DNA of 51,469 nt from a virus. Below the pieces are notes generated by a model. The model searched no databases. It worked only from the letters and a program-made list of their open reading frames with translations, and was not told the DNA's origin. The stretch lies in the IMG/VR virus record IMGVR_UViG_3300005663_000061, positions 1-51,469 of that record; one strand, given 5' to 3'. The position numbers and the translations under genes were made by a program. Below, in pieces: positions 13,461 to 20,201 of the stretch (within the stretch, counting starts at the first letter, position 1; the number at the start of each line of letters is the position of its first letter).

Positions 13461-13739
13461 TTATACATAGTATCTCGGAAAATCAAGCTCTACTGTTCCA
13501 AGCGCAGCCGTAGCCAGATCGCGAGAGTATCCACGCAAGACTTCATGGGAAGAATTACCGGCTGCGATTGTCCTTAGAACTGCTACATGAAGATCAGCTT
13601 CTATCGAGTGAGCAACTTCGTAGTCTCCACGGATTTCTTTGATGTATTTAATAACTACTTGTATGTCTTCCATCGAAACTTTATCAGATCTAACAATTTT
13701 TTCAGCCTGGTCGTAAAAACTTGAATCCCGATAGCTCAT
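13461..13739 (-). CDS. Hypothetical helical protein, 92 residues
   Basis: It begins MSYRDSSFYDQAEKIVRS after the repeated leader GGAGACGGTGACGTT. It has several helices and a conserved-looking HSIEADLHVAVLRTIAA core. No family was recognised. Confidence 0.6.
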   Translation of the reverse strand: MSYRDSSFYDQAEKIVRSDKVSMEDIQVVIKYIKEIRGDYEVAHSIEADLHVAVLRTIAAGNSSHEVLRGYSRDLATAALGTVELDFPRYYV

Positions 13740-13754
13740 AACGTCACCGTCTCC

Positions 13755-13952
13755 TTAATCGTCCCCTGATACAAGCGGCATTCTGTTTAGTGCGCCACAA
13801 GCAGGACATAATATTCTAGGGAATCTGCTGCCGTGTGGGATGCGATGTCTAAATGAACATCCACACCCTCCACAAACAATAGTAAACTTTGGCCCACCCG
13901 GATGAAATGAAAAACACCACCCATCCATTGCTGCTGGACTAACGATTTTCAT
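13755..13952 (-). CDS. Zinc-ribbon small protein, 65 residues
   Basis: The start MKIVSPAAMDGWCFSF follows the repeated leader GGGAGACGGTGACGTT. CGGCGC near residues 26-31 and CPAC near 49-52 (followed by GALNR) form a rubredoxin-like ribbon. An ATG at 13991 lies inside the exonuclease gene and before the ribosome site. It overlaps the exonuclease stop by ATGA. Confidence 0.65.
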   Translation of the reverse strand: MKIVSPAAMDGWCFSFHPGGPKFTIVCGGCGCSFRHRIPHGSRFPRILCPACGALNRMPLVSGDD

Positions 13953-14761
13953 AACGTCACCGTCTCCCTTCCGTAGCTTAAACCGTTCCATTTGTCGGAT
14001 GATAAGAGGTAATTAGAATACCTCTCAAGAGCCTCACGGTACTTGTCCCTGCCCTCCTGTAGTAACTCTAGGTTAATATCATAGATTGCTGTCAAGAAGG
14101 GAGGCTTAGAGCCCACCACTAGGAATACAAAGTTAGTTATCTTCATCCCATTCATCAGGGCTACATCCTGGTATAACGCTGATTGTACATTGTAGTTGTA
14201 CTTGTACACCGAATGGAGAAAGGCCCTAGAATGAGGAGCTATCGTAGATTTAAGATCATAGATAACACCATCAGAGACAAGATCAGGTCTTACCTTCAAG
14301 GTTAACCCTGTGATGGGATCTTTAACCCATATAGATACTTCTCTGAGGGTTGTCTTTTGACCTAGGATCTTTTTTATACTAGGATTATTATAAAGGGCAT
14401 CCCTCATGGAGTAAATATCATTTGATACACCACTGGTTATAACTGTCTTATGGGGATGGTCGAGTACACACTTTTTATGAGCCTTAGTAGCCTTACCTTT
14501 AGTTGGACCTACTAGGTAATTCTTCTTATACTCCTCTGGAAGTAATACCAGGTCATGGAAGGCAGACCCCTTGACCATCGGGTCAGTGGGCTTCTGGGGG
14601 GATGCCTTCATCATCTGGTACAGCGCAATGGACTCGTGTATCTGGCATATGGTGGTCTTGCTGAGGCCGTCTGATGCGTGGTACTCCTCGTTGGGCACCA
14701 GCTCGTAGACGTTGGGCATTACTTCGGTGTACTTACTGCGGATTTCTTTTGGTGCTGTCAT
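13949..14761 (-). CDS. RecE-like PDDEXK exonuclease (DUF3799/PF12684-type)
   Basis: The start MTAPKEIRSKYTEV (270 residues) lies just below a TTGACA-N17-TAGGGT promoter and GGGGGTGACGG. An upstream ATG at 14854 is inside the promoter. Nuclease elements are in order: GSAFH at 65-69, E141 (REVSIW), RPD at 158-160, D169-L-K171 and Q193 (NVQSALYQD). This matches the RecB/RecE-type PDDEXK fold of phage 5'-3' exonucleases. Such enzymes resect duplex ends for an annealing protein, here probably the 12137-12826 product. Confidence 0.8.
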   Translation of the reverse strand: MTAPKEIRSKYTEVMPNVYELVPNEEYHASDGLSKTTICQIHESIALYQMMKASPQKPTDPMVKGSAFHDLVLLPEEYKKNYLVGPTKGKATKAHKKCVLDHPHKTVITSGVSNDIYSMRDALYNNPSIKKILGQKTTLREVSIWVKDPITGLTLKVRPDLVSDGVIYDLKSTIAPHSRAFLHSVYKYNYNVQSALYQDVALMNGMKITNFVFLVVGSKPPFLTAIYDINLELLQEGRDKYREALERYSNYLLSSDKWNGLSYGRETVTL

Positions 14762-14780
14762 TTCCGTCACCCCCAGACAC

Positions 14781-14809
14781 ACCCTAGCATTTATTCCGCT
14801 GTTTGTCAA
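14781..14809 (-). promoter_or_regulatory. Leftward promoter of the replication/recombination operon, TTGACA-N17-TAGGGT
   Basis: The -35 is the complement of 14804-14809 and the -10 the complement of 14781-14786. It is the only strong promoter found for the 14-kb-to-8.9-kb leftward block. Confidence 0.75.
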
Positions 14810-14826
14810 GAGACCGAGCGGAATAA

Positions 14827-14853
14827 ATGAATCGTTGACCTTTGGCCAACGCA
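14827..14853. promoter_or_regulatory. Upstream element ATGAATCGT with hairpin, second copy
   Basis: ATGAATCGT (14827-14835) starts 17 bases after the TGTCAA that forms the leftward -35. It is followed by an imperfect hairpin (CGTTG at 14833-14837 with CAACG at 14847-14851) and CA, giving the same ATGAATCGT...ACGCA frame as at 5190-5220. Confidence 0.5.
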
Positions 14854-14879
14854 CCAGACGGGACGGGTTTTGTCAAGGC

Positions 14880-14908
14880 TTGACAGAATCGGTTTTATCT
14901 GTTAGGGT
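14880..14908 (+). promoter_or_regulatory. Rightward promoter TTGACA-N17-TAGGGT
   Basis: The -35 TTGACA at 14880-14885 and -10 TAGGGT at 14903-14908 are separated by 17 bases. The -35 is half of a palindrome TGTCAAGGCTTGACA, so an inverted -35 faces left. It drives the second rightward operon. Confidence 0.75.
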
Positions 14909-14925
14909 AAATCTGAAGGTGGCCA

Positions 14926-15267
14926 ATGGGTAAGAAAGAAAGAACCAAGGGAGCTGTCTACGAGAATGAAGTCTGTAAGGCGCTGTCCGCGTTCTGGCCT
15001 ACCACCAAGCGCAATCTGTCTCAATACCAGGGTAGCGACGGGCGTGACCTTGACGCCACCGAGCCGCTGTGCTTCCAACTGAAACGGCGTAAGAAGACCG
15101 CCCTGTCAGAGATCAAAATAGCCTACCTCGAAGCAGCCGAGTCGTTACAGGATGATTATGTCATCCCTGCCGCTTGCTGGCGTGACGACAATGGGAAGTC
15201 AATGGTAATACTGAGCCTGGATGACTTGGTTCTACTACTTTGTGGGATAGAGGATGGAACATTCTGA
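14926..15267 (+). CDS. PDDEXK nuclease, Hjc-like Holliday-junction resolvase candidate
   Basis: This 113-residue protein opens MGKKERTKGAVYENEVCKAL, with the early glutamate of the fold. It then has GSDGRDLDATEPLCFQLK and RRKK, giving the D...(Q/E)xK catalytic pair. Small size and the K/R after the motif recall archaeal Hjc-type resolvases and phage relatives. A GAAGGT site precedes the ATG. It would be a second junction-cleaving enzyme beside endonuclease VII. Confidence 0.6.
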   Translation: MGKKERTKGAVYENEVCKALSAFWPTTKRNLSQYQGSDGRDLDATEPLCFQLKRRKKTALSEIKIAYLEAAESLQDDYVIPAACWRDDNGKSMVILSLDDLVLLLCGIEDGTF

Positions 15268-15479
15268 TGAAGATTGTAAAAAGAACGTACTACAAATGTG
15301 ATGTATGCGACGAGGAAATACGCTCAGCCTGGTTTAGGCGCATCAGAACGAGGCGGGTGCTGTACTATTGTAGAAGCTATCCTATTAACAGTCTAAAGGT
15401 AGACCTTTGTGATCAGTGCTGGGATCGGGTTATTGAGACAATCCAAGCATTTGCAATGGAATGTCCTGATGGACCTTGA
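15267..15479 (+). CDS. Zinc-ribbon protein, 70 residues
   Basis: The ATG overlaps the previous stop (TGATG). The product begins MKIVKRTYYKCDVCDEEIRS and has a second pair CDQC near residue 50. The strongly basic centre (RRIRTRRVLYY) suggests nucleic-acid contact. No specific family was recognised. Confidence 0.65.
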   Translation: MKIVKRTYYKCDVCDEEIRSAWFRRIRTRRVLYYCRSYPINSLKVDLCDQCWDRVIETIQAFAMECPDGP

Positions 15480-15678
15480 CTTCAATCTGTGTATCGACGA
15501 CGAGTGCCCGTCCCGTGACTGGTGCTTCCGCTACACGGCATCCCCGGTGAAGCTCGGTCAGGCGTTCTTCCGTGAGTCACCCCACACAGGGGATGATACA
15601 GTCTGTATCATGTTCGTAAGCAACAAGAAGCGTGGTAAGCGCAGCACGTTTCACAAAAGGGTGGAGAAAATAAAATGA
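15469..15678 (+). CDS. Small Cys-rich phage protein (CxxxxCPxxxxC type)
   Basis: This 69-residue product starts MDLDFNLCIDDECPSRDWC, then FRYTASPVKLGQAFF. The CxxxxCPSRxxCxRYxA arrangement followed by Q and aromatic residues is familiar from many phage hypothetical proteins. The C-terminus is basic. It overlaps the previous gene by 11 bases and the next by ATGA. Confidence 0.65.
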   Translation: MDLDFNLCIDDECPSRDWCFRYTASPVKLGQAFFRESPHTGDDTVCIMFVSNKKRGKRSTFHKRVEKIK

Positions 15679-15989
15679 GTGACATCATAGACGCCCTTCG
15701 TGATGCGTTTGGGGATAACGAGGGACTTTGTTACGAAGCCGGTCATGAGATTTCGGTGCTGGAAGCCACGATTGAACGGCTTGAGTCTTGTGGTATCCAA
15801 GATATGCAAGAGGCGCTGGAATTTGCCCTCGAAGCTCCGGGGGAGATCCAGAAGATTATGACTGACAACAACCTTGTAATCGACGATCATGACGACAAGA
15901 TGCAGAAATTTGCTTTTACAATCTATACCAAGCTCGTTGCTGTTGCCGACAAAGCTGAACGTGCCTTGAAGGGAGATGAAAATGCCTGA
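15675..15989 (+). CDS. Family A coiled-coil paralogue without zinc ribbon, 104 residues
   Basis: MSDIIDALRDAFGDNEG and the following EISVLEATIERLE match the family A N-terminal module. The rest is acidic helix, and there is no CxxC. GGGTGGAG lies upstream. Its stop overlaps the start region of the next, zinc-bearing gene, so the two together carry the complete layout of family A. Confidence 0.65.
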   Translation: MSDIIDALRDAFGDNEGLCYEAGHEISVLEATIERLESCGIQDMQEALEFALEAPGEIQKIMTDNNLVIDDHDDKMQKFAFTIYTKLVAVADKAERALKGDENA

Positions 15990-16539
15990 CGAAATTCTAC
16001 GACACAGGGAACCCATGGTTGCGTTGCGAGAAAAATACAAAGAAGCGAAGGATCGGGTGGAGGGGCTGGAAAAGGAGAAGACCGCCCTCGGAAAAGAGCT
16101 TTACGCCGTGGTGAAGAAAAGAGACGAGGCCGATGCGCGGGTGGCGGCGCTGGAAACAGTCAACGCCGCCCTGAGAGACGCCACGTCCAATAATCTGGCG
16201 CGGATAGAGGAGTTGGAAAAGATCACGAACAACGCCGTCGGCATCGGACCCGGCGATACCGTCTTGTGTGGTACGGCGAAAGATTGCGAAATTGTATCCG
16301 AGTGGCTCGCTACGCACACCTACGAGGACGAGCAGATCGACGCGGCTGTGGACTATGCGAATACGCTTGCCACACCAGCCCCCGGAGATGATTGTGCCAA
16401 CGATGGCCCGTGGATTGCACTCAACATCCTCAACATCTTCCGCTGCGAGAATCGTCACCACAACATCAGGCTGAGGCCAATTGGGCCTTGCCCCGACTGC
16501 ACAGGCCACGGATGGGTGAAGGGAGCCGACAATGACTGA
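15982..16539 (+). CDS. Family A-related coiled-coil protein with C-terminal zinc ribbon, 185 residues
   Basis: The start MPDEILRHREPMVAL follows GGGAGATGAAA. A long coiled coil (KDRVEGLEKEKTALGKEL and onward to about residue 85) precedes a globular part with ILNIFRCENRHHN and the ending CPDCTGHGWVKG. The FRCE...CxxCxGHGWV ending is the family A C-terminus. It overlaps the next gene by 8 bases. Confidence 0.65.
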   Translation: MPDEILRHREPMVALREKYKEAKDRVEGLEKEKTALGKELYAVVKKRDEADARVAALETVNAALRDATSNNLARIEELEKITNNAVGIGPGDTVLCGTAKDCEIVSEWLATHTYEDEQIDAAVDYANTLATPAPGDDCANDGPWIALNILNIFRCENRHHNIRLRPIGPCPDCTGHGWVKGADND

Positions 16540-16909
16540 CATCTTCGACGACGCGCTAGCAATCACAGAGGAGGCGGTTGAGGCCCAAGTGGAGGAGGCG
16601 AGGATGAGTGATCTAGTAGAGAGGCTTAGGTATATGAGTGACAAGGGGGGATGGCTGAAAGAACTCCTGGCATCTGCCGCCGAGGAGATCGAGCGGTTGG
16701 AAAACAGGGCGAGAGATTTTTCACAGATAACCGATCTTGCACTTGCGGAGAGAGACAAGCTGCGAGCGCGGGTGGAGGAGTTGGAGCAGCTCGCAGCAAC
16801 CCTAACAGACATGTACACGAACACAGAGCGCATCTGTCAAAACATGATCACGATTAAAAGGCATTCGGCATCGAGCAGTGCGGGGGGTGTCACGGGGCAG
16901 GGATGGTAA
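16532..16909 (+). pseudogene. Family A paralogue, N-terminal part, apparently frameshifted
   Basis: The frame (125 codons) begins MTDIFDDALAITEEAVEAQV and contains an internal MSDLVERLRYMSDKGG and SAAEEIERLE, the family A module. After NMITIK it loses the family pattern and stops at GGVTGQGW. In another frame, entered just at the AAAA run near 16855, the DNA reads KAFGIEQCGGCHGAG and continues into CPACGGHGWVIK. This matches the ending of the 3617-4258 protein. One missing A, a sequencing error or programmed frameshifting would explain it. Confidence 0.6.
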
Positions 16910-16998
16910 AACGGCCAGTACCTACGTCAATGTATCCAGATTCCATTGTTGAGTCAGTCTGTCCCGCTTGCGGCGGTCACGGGTGGGTCATCAAGTGA
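16903..16998 (+). CDS. 31-residue zinc-knuckle peptide, probably the displaced C-terminus of the preceding paralogue
   Basis: From ATG 16903 the frame reads MVKRPVPTSMYPDSIVESV and ends CPACGGHGWVIK. Upstream in the same frame, CGGCHGAG is encoded back to a stop near 16856. It may be translated on its own because the ATG overlaps the TGGTAA end of the upstream frame. It is better read as the rest of a broken 16532-16998 gene. Confidence 0.55.
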   Translation: MVKRPVPTSMYPDSIVESVCPACGGHGWVIK

Positions 16999-18134
16999 AA
17001 CGCATCCTCACCATCGGCCTGCTGGCAATAGCAGTCACGGCATATGCTACTGACTCACGCTTCCGCAGGTTTCCACCTGATCTTAGTCTTAGCTGCCTTC
17101 TATGGGGCATCTGTGAGCCACCTCGGCGTCTAATCCCCATTGACCCGTGGGAGTACTACGTGCCGCGCAGCGTGGGTGTGAACCTGATGTCATGGGACAA
17201 GAGTATGGGTGCTGGTCAGGAGATGGACTGGTGGGACGTGATGGGGCCTCTGGGCACACCCAACTGGGAGACGGTGGAGTGGGCAAGAGATGAGTTTGGG
17301 CTGACTGCCATTGGCCTTATGCTGCGGGCGCACCCGTGGGACAACTACTATGAGAACATACGGAAACTGTTTCGTTTACCAGGAATCGACATCATCGTAT
17401 TCAGGCCGGAGTATTGGGGGTTTACAGACTATCGGTGTGACGGTAGCCTTGGTGTGCTGTGGGTTGAGTACCCAACGGGACCGAACGATAACTTCCCCTG
17501 GTACGAGTGGTCAGTATTTGACGGGTTGTACGGGTACTATGCCAACCAGGATAAAACAATCATTGTCACGAACATTGAAGCTGACTGGCAGCTACGGGGC
17601 GTGGGCTGCCGGGACGGTGAGCATCGTCCAGAGGATTACGAGTGGTATATGCTGCGTGAGTTTAATCGCAGGCAGGCGGCTGCTGAGCGGGCTAGAGAGG
17701 CTAATCCTGATGCAGCCCTGCGTGTCGATCATGGTATCGAGGTCAACTTCTTCGGGAATGAGGATTGGCAGGACAACACGATTCTGTGTGGGATTATCCC
17801 GCACATGGATAGCGAGCCTGATCGCATTGGCCTGAGCCTGTACGCAATGGCCGGTGATCCTGTTGAGGCCCTACACTACGCGATGGAGTGTACCGGGTTG
17901 CCAGCTAACAGGTTCTACATCAGCGAGGTTGGCTCCCGCCGTCTTGACAGGCAGTATGACAGGATCTATGACGTAACTGATACCCTGTTTAACGAGGGTG
18001 TGTCGTTTGCGTTGGTGTGGTCCCTTGATGTACTGCCAGAGGATACAGACTGGTCAGTGGTTGACCCGTATACTGGTACGTGGTGTGGTGGGATGGATGC
18101 GATACATGATCTTAACCTGAAGTGGAGGGAATGA
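16995..18134 (+). CDS. Secreted glycoside hydrolase-like protein (TIM-barrel type), function unproven
   Basis: A GTG at 16995 overlapping the previous stop gives MKRILTIGLLAIAVTAYA, a clear signal peptide. The 379-residue protein then has motifs at the expected strand ends of a TIM-barrel glycosidase: GVNLMSWDK, TNIEADWQ, ISEVGSRR and FALVWSLDV. The two glutamates are candidate acid/base and nucleophile. Its place among early zinc proteins, far from the virion genes, is unusual. It could act on host surface sugars after export. I cannot name a GH family. Confidence 0.55.
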   Translation: MKRILTIGLLAIAVTAYATDSRFRRFPPDLSLSCLLWGICEPPRRLIPIDPWEYYVPRSVGVNLMSWDKSMGAGQEMDWWDVMGPLGTPNWETVEWARDEFGLTAIGLMLRAHPWDNYYENIRKLFRLPGIDIIVFRPEYWGFTDYRCDGSLGVLWVEYPTGPNDNFPWYEWSVFDGLYGYYANQDKTIIVTNIEADWQLRGVGCRDGEHRPEDYEWYMLREFNRRQAAAERAREANPDAALRVDHGIEVNFFGNEDWQDNTILCGIIPHMDSEPDRIGLSLYAMAGDPVEALHYAMECTGLPANRFYISEVGSRRLDRQYDRIYDVTDTLFNEGVSFALVWSLDVLPEDTDWSVVDPYTGTWCGGMDAIHDLNLKWRE

Positions 18135-18442
18135 TGAATAGGAGCTTCCGAGTACGCATCTTGGGATGCGATTATGACCTGCGACCAGGGGAATCCGATG
18201 AGCTACATAGTAGGTGGGGATTCATGAGCATCCAAAAGAGGGAGATTGTTTACGCAACCCACATGGATGAATCCACGATTAAGGATACAGTGTTCCACGA
18301 GCTTATCCACGTCGCTGACTTAGCTACGTCAACAGAGAGCAACGAACTGACAGAACAGCAAGTCATGAGGATCGGTGCGGTGCTGTTTGGGATCTTGAGA
18401 GATCACGACAGCCTAGTAGAGTGGCTTTTGGGGGAGGAATAA
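18131..18442 (+). CDS. HExxH zinc metallopeptidase-like protein
   Basis: Two adjacent ATG codons follow GGAGGGA. The 103-residue protein contains FHELIHVADLA, an HExxH zinc motif, in the middle. The small size resembles ImmA/IrrE- or SprT-like phage proteins. Known ImmA proteins cleave repressors, and here the substrate is unknown. Its start overlaps the glycosidase-like gene and its stop overlaps the next ATG. Confidence 0.6.
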   Translation: MMNRSFRVRILGCDYDLRPGESDELHSRWGFMSIQKREIVYATHMDESTIKDTVFHELIHVADLATSTESNELTEQQVMRIGAVLFGILRDHDSLVEWLLGEE

Positions 18443-18891
18443 TGGGAGACATCGTTGAGCACCTGAAGTATCTATCGGAAGAGTATGAAAGTGATGAGTA
18501 TGTTGATATTTCAGCAACGAACTATTTTCAAGAAGCGCTTGACGAGATCGAGCGGCTACAAGTAGCTATGACCACATGGAAAGAAGAAGAGGGAGAGTGG
18601 AAAAAGATTGAGGCCGGGTTGTTGGCGCAGGTGAAGGAGTTGGAGCAGTTTCAGAGGAGTCTGCATCCGACTGAACTAAGAGATTACACGAAAACTTACT
18701 ATGTCATTGACGATGAGATGATCAACAAGGCATGGAACCGCAAGCCTGATCCCGCGCTGGCAACTCTGGCAATCTTCAACATCTTCCACTGTGAGAGGTG
18801 TCCAAGGAACGGGCTTGTTGATAGAACCGTGGACGACGATGGGATTTGTTCTGATTGTCATGGTCGGGGATGGGTGGTTGGAGGTAAATAA
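18442..18891 (+). CDS. Family A coiled-coil/zinc-ribbon paralogue, 149 residues
   Basis: The start MGDIVEHLKYLSEEYESD follows GGGGGAGG, with ALDEIERLQ in the N-terminal module. The C-terminus has IFNIFHCERC, then CSDCHGRGWVVGGK. It is a complete two-module member. Start and stop both overlap neighbours by TAATG. Confidence 0.7.
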   Translation: MGDIVEHLKYLSEEYESDEYVDISATNYFQEALDEIERLQVAMTTWKEEEGEWKKIEAGLLAQVKELEQFQRSLHPTELRDYTKTYYVIDDEMINKAWNRKPDPALATLAIFNIFHCERCPRNGLVDRTVDDDGICSDCHGRGWVVGGK

Positions 18892-18989
18892 TGGAAGTTG
18901 AATCTGTGATCTGCATTGCTCTTTGGATTGGTTTTCTGTTTGGTTTTTTGGCCGGGTTTGTCTATGCCAGAACCGGGAACTGTAAATAA
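18891..18989 (+). CDS. 32-residue single-span membrane peptide
   Basis: MEVESVICIALWIGFLFGF is followed by LAGFVYARTGNCK: one transmembrane helix with a short polar tail. GGAGG lies upstream. TAATG overlaps occur at both ends, so it is firmly embedded in the operon. Confidence 0.6.
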   Translation: MEVESVICIALWIGFLFGFLAGFVYARTGNCK

Positions 18990-19213
18990 TGGGAGACTGG
19001 GCAATCTGTAGTCGTTGCGGTGACGAGATATTACCCTGGATGGACAGTGGGGAGAAGCCCGTGTGTGGTTCATGCTACTGCATAGATGATCGAGAAAGGT
19101 TTGCTGCGCCAGAGGAGTCGAAGAGGATCTTAGAGGCAGAAGAGTACGAAGACAGCATTAAACTAGGAGACGGAACGCTTGCGGAGGAGGAAGACGATGA
19201 ACCCGAAGAATGA
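18989..19213 (+). CDS. Zinc-ribbon protein with acidic tail, 74 residues
   Basis: MGDWAICSRCGDEILPWM, then CGSCYC, forms a zinc ribbon. The C-terminus is strongly acidic (EEEDDEPEE). The acidic tail also encodes the GGAGGAGG site for the next gene. No specific family was recognised. Confidence 0.65.
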   Translation: MGDWAICSRCGDEILPWMDSGEKPVCGSCYCIDDRERFAAPEESKRILEAEEYEDSIKLGDGTLAEEEDDEPEE

Positions 19214-19565
19214 GGAGTATCTGTTCAACAACTTCACCCACCTGTACAAGAATCTCTACTGCCCTGTAAGCGTGTCCAACATGGCATTTGGCCTAGAGGT
19301 TGGTGACGGGTGGTTTGAACTCATCAAGGAATTGTCTGCCAAGCTGAATCCGATTGGGTGCGTAGCTTCGCAGGTAAAAGAAAAATATGGGACGTTGAGG
19401 TTTTATATTCATTCCGCTACTGATGAGGCATTCGACTTGGTTGACAAGGCAGAGGCTAAGTCAGAAACAACCTGTGAATGGTGTGGTAAGCCCGGTAAGC
19501 TGAGGGGCAAGGGGTGGATTACTGTTAGATGTGAGAGGTGTTACAATGACGATCAGAAGGGTTAG
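19197..19565 (+). CDS. Zinc-ribbon phage protein of the YGTLRFY...CExCG type
   Basis: This 122-residue product starts MNPKNEEYLFNNFTHLYK. It contains EVGDGWFELIKELS, then KEKYGTLRFYIHSATDEA, CEWCGKPGKL and CERC. This order, an alpha-beta domain with YGTLRFY followed by a zinc ribbon, recurs in many phage and bacterial hypothetical proteins. No function is established to my knowledge. Confidence 0.7.
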   Translation: MNPKNEEYLFNNFTHLYKNLYCPVSVSNMAFGLEVGDGWFELIKELSAKLNPIGCVASQVKEKYGTLRFYIHSATDEAFDLVDKAEAKSETTCEWCGKPGKLRGKGWITVRCERCYNDDQKG

Positions 19566-19761
19566 CGTAGAAACGATTAAAAGTAAGGATAACGAGGTTC
19601 TCAAACTGCTTAGACTTGGTGTTATTTGTAATGACCCACAAGGAGACTACATCCTGTTCCCGGTTGTTATTGCGCGTCGTCTTCTGTCCTATAACTGTCC
19701 AGAAGTAAAACAAGAGTTGAGATCCGCGTTAGCAGGATACGTTCACGAGCCCGAAGAGTAG
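19546..19761 (+). CDS. Hypothetical protein, 71 residues, end of the rightward block
   Basis: The start MTIRRVSVETIKSKDNEV follows GAGAGGTG and overlaps the previous gene by 20 bases. No motif was recognised. Its last 95 bases are also the end of the convergent spanin-like gene on the other strand, so the two mRNAs are antisense there. Confidence 0.55.
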   Translation: MTIRRVSVETIKSKDNEVLKLLRLGVICNDPQGDYILFPVVIARRLLSYNCPEVKQELRSALAGYVHEPEE

Positions 19762-20032
19762 CCACCACATCAGCGTACCATGCCTTTAGAGCCACCTGGG
19801 AGCCCCCGTAAGGCACTTCAGGCCAGTCCGGGTAGGTAAGGGTGGGTAGAATCTCAGGCTCGGGACAGGACAGGCTAGGCACATACACGGTGATTGTCTC
19901 TATTTCAGGTATACAAGGCGTGGTAGACACACACCCAAGACAGCTAATCAGGTAGCACAGAAAGATGACCGCAGCAACAACCCCACCAATAAGACCTTCA
20001 GCACCATGATCCAGGAATTTACCTAGTTTCAT
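19667..20032 (-). CDS. Outer spanin (Rz1)-like lipoprotein candidate
   Basis: The start MKLGKFLDHGAEGLIGG follows GGAGACAG. A hydrophobic segment (VVAAVIFLCYLISCLGC) ends in possible lipobox cysteines and is followed by a Pro-rich stretch (CPEPEILPTLTYPDW), then a helix. A lipid-anchored, proline-rich protein close to a phage lysis cassette fits an outer-membrane spanin, which would imply a Gram-negative host. The assignment is inferred. Confidence 0.5.
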   Translation of the reverse strand: MKLGKFLDHGAEGLIGGVVAAVIFLCYLISCLGCVSTTPCIPEIETITVYVPSLSCPEPEILPTLTYPDWPEVPYGGSQVALKAWYADVVATLRARERILLTRISTLVLLLDSYRTEDDAQ

Positions 20033-20201
20033 TAGGCTGTCTCCAAAGCGCATTGTATGCAACAGTTATATCATACAGCTTGCTCATCTTTTTCCATTCT
20101 TTCCATGATACAAAGGCGTATCTACCAGACTTGATCTCCCTAATTTCACGCGGACGTCCATCTTCCCACCGCATAATCTCAACTCTTGTTGCGCTGTTCA
20201 T
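20019..20201 (-). CDS. Basic protein, 60 residues
   Basis: MNSATRVEIMRWEDGRPREI starts a small basic protein with a Trp-rich middle (FVSWKEWKKMSKLYD). The ATG overlaps the previous stop (ATGA). GAGAGG lies upstream. No family was recognised. Confidence 0.55.
   Translation of the reverse strand: MNSATRVEIMRWEDGRPREIREIKSGRYAFVSWKEWKKMSKLYDITVAYNALWRQPNETR

Noticed and set aside
13949-14761. Cas4 annotation for the PDDEXK nuclease
   Set aside because: It lacks the cysteine cluster of Cas4 and sits with recombination genes, so a RecE-like exonuclease is the better reading.
16268-16474. Short plus-strand frames inside the family A genes
   Set aside because: They lie fully inside well-supported genes, lack ribosome sites and have shadow composition.
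16007-16833. A 278-codon minus-strand frame opposite the coiled-coil genes
   Set aside because: Ser/Leu/Arg-rich composition typical of the complement of Glu/Lys-rich coiled-coil genes; no ribosome site.
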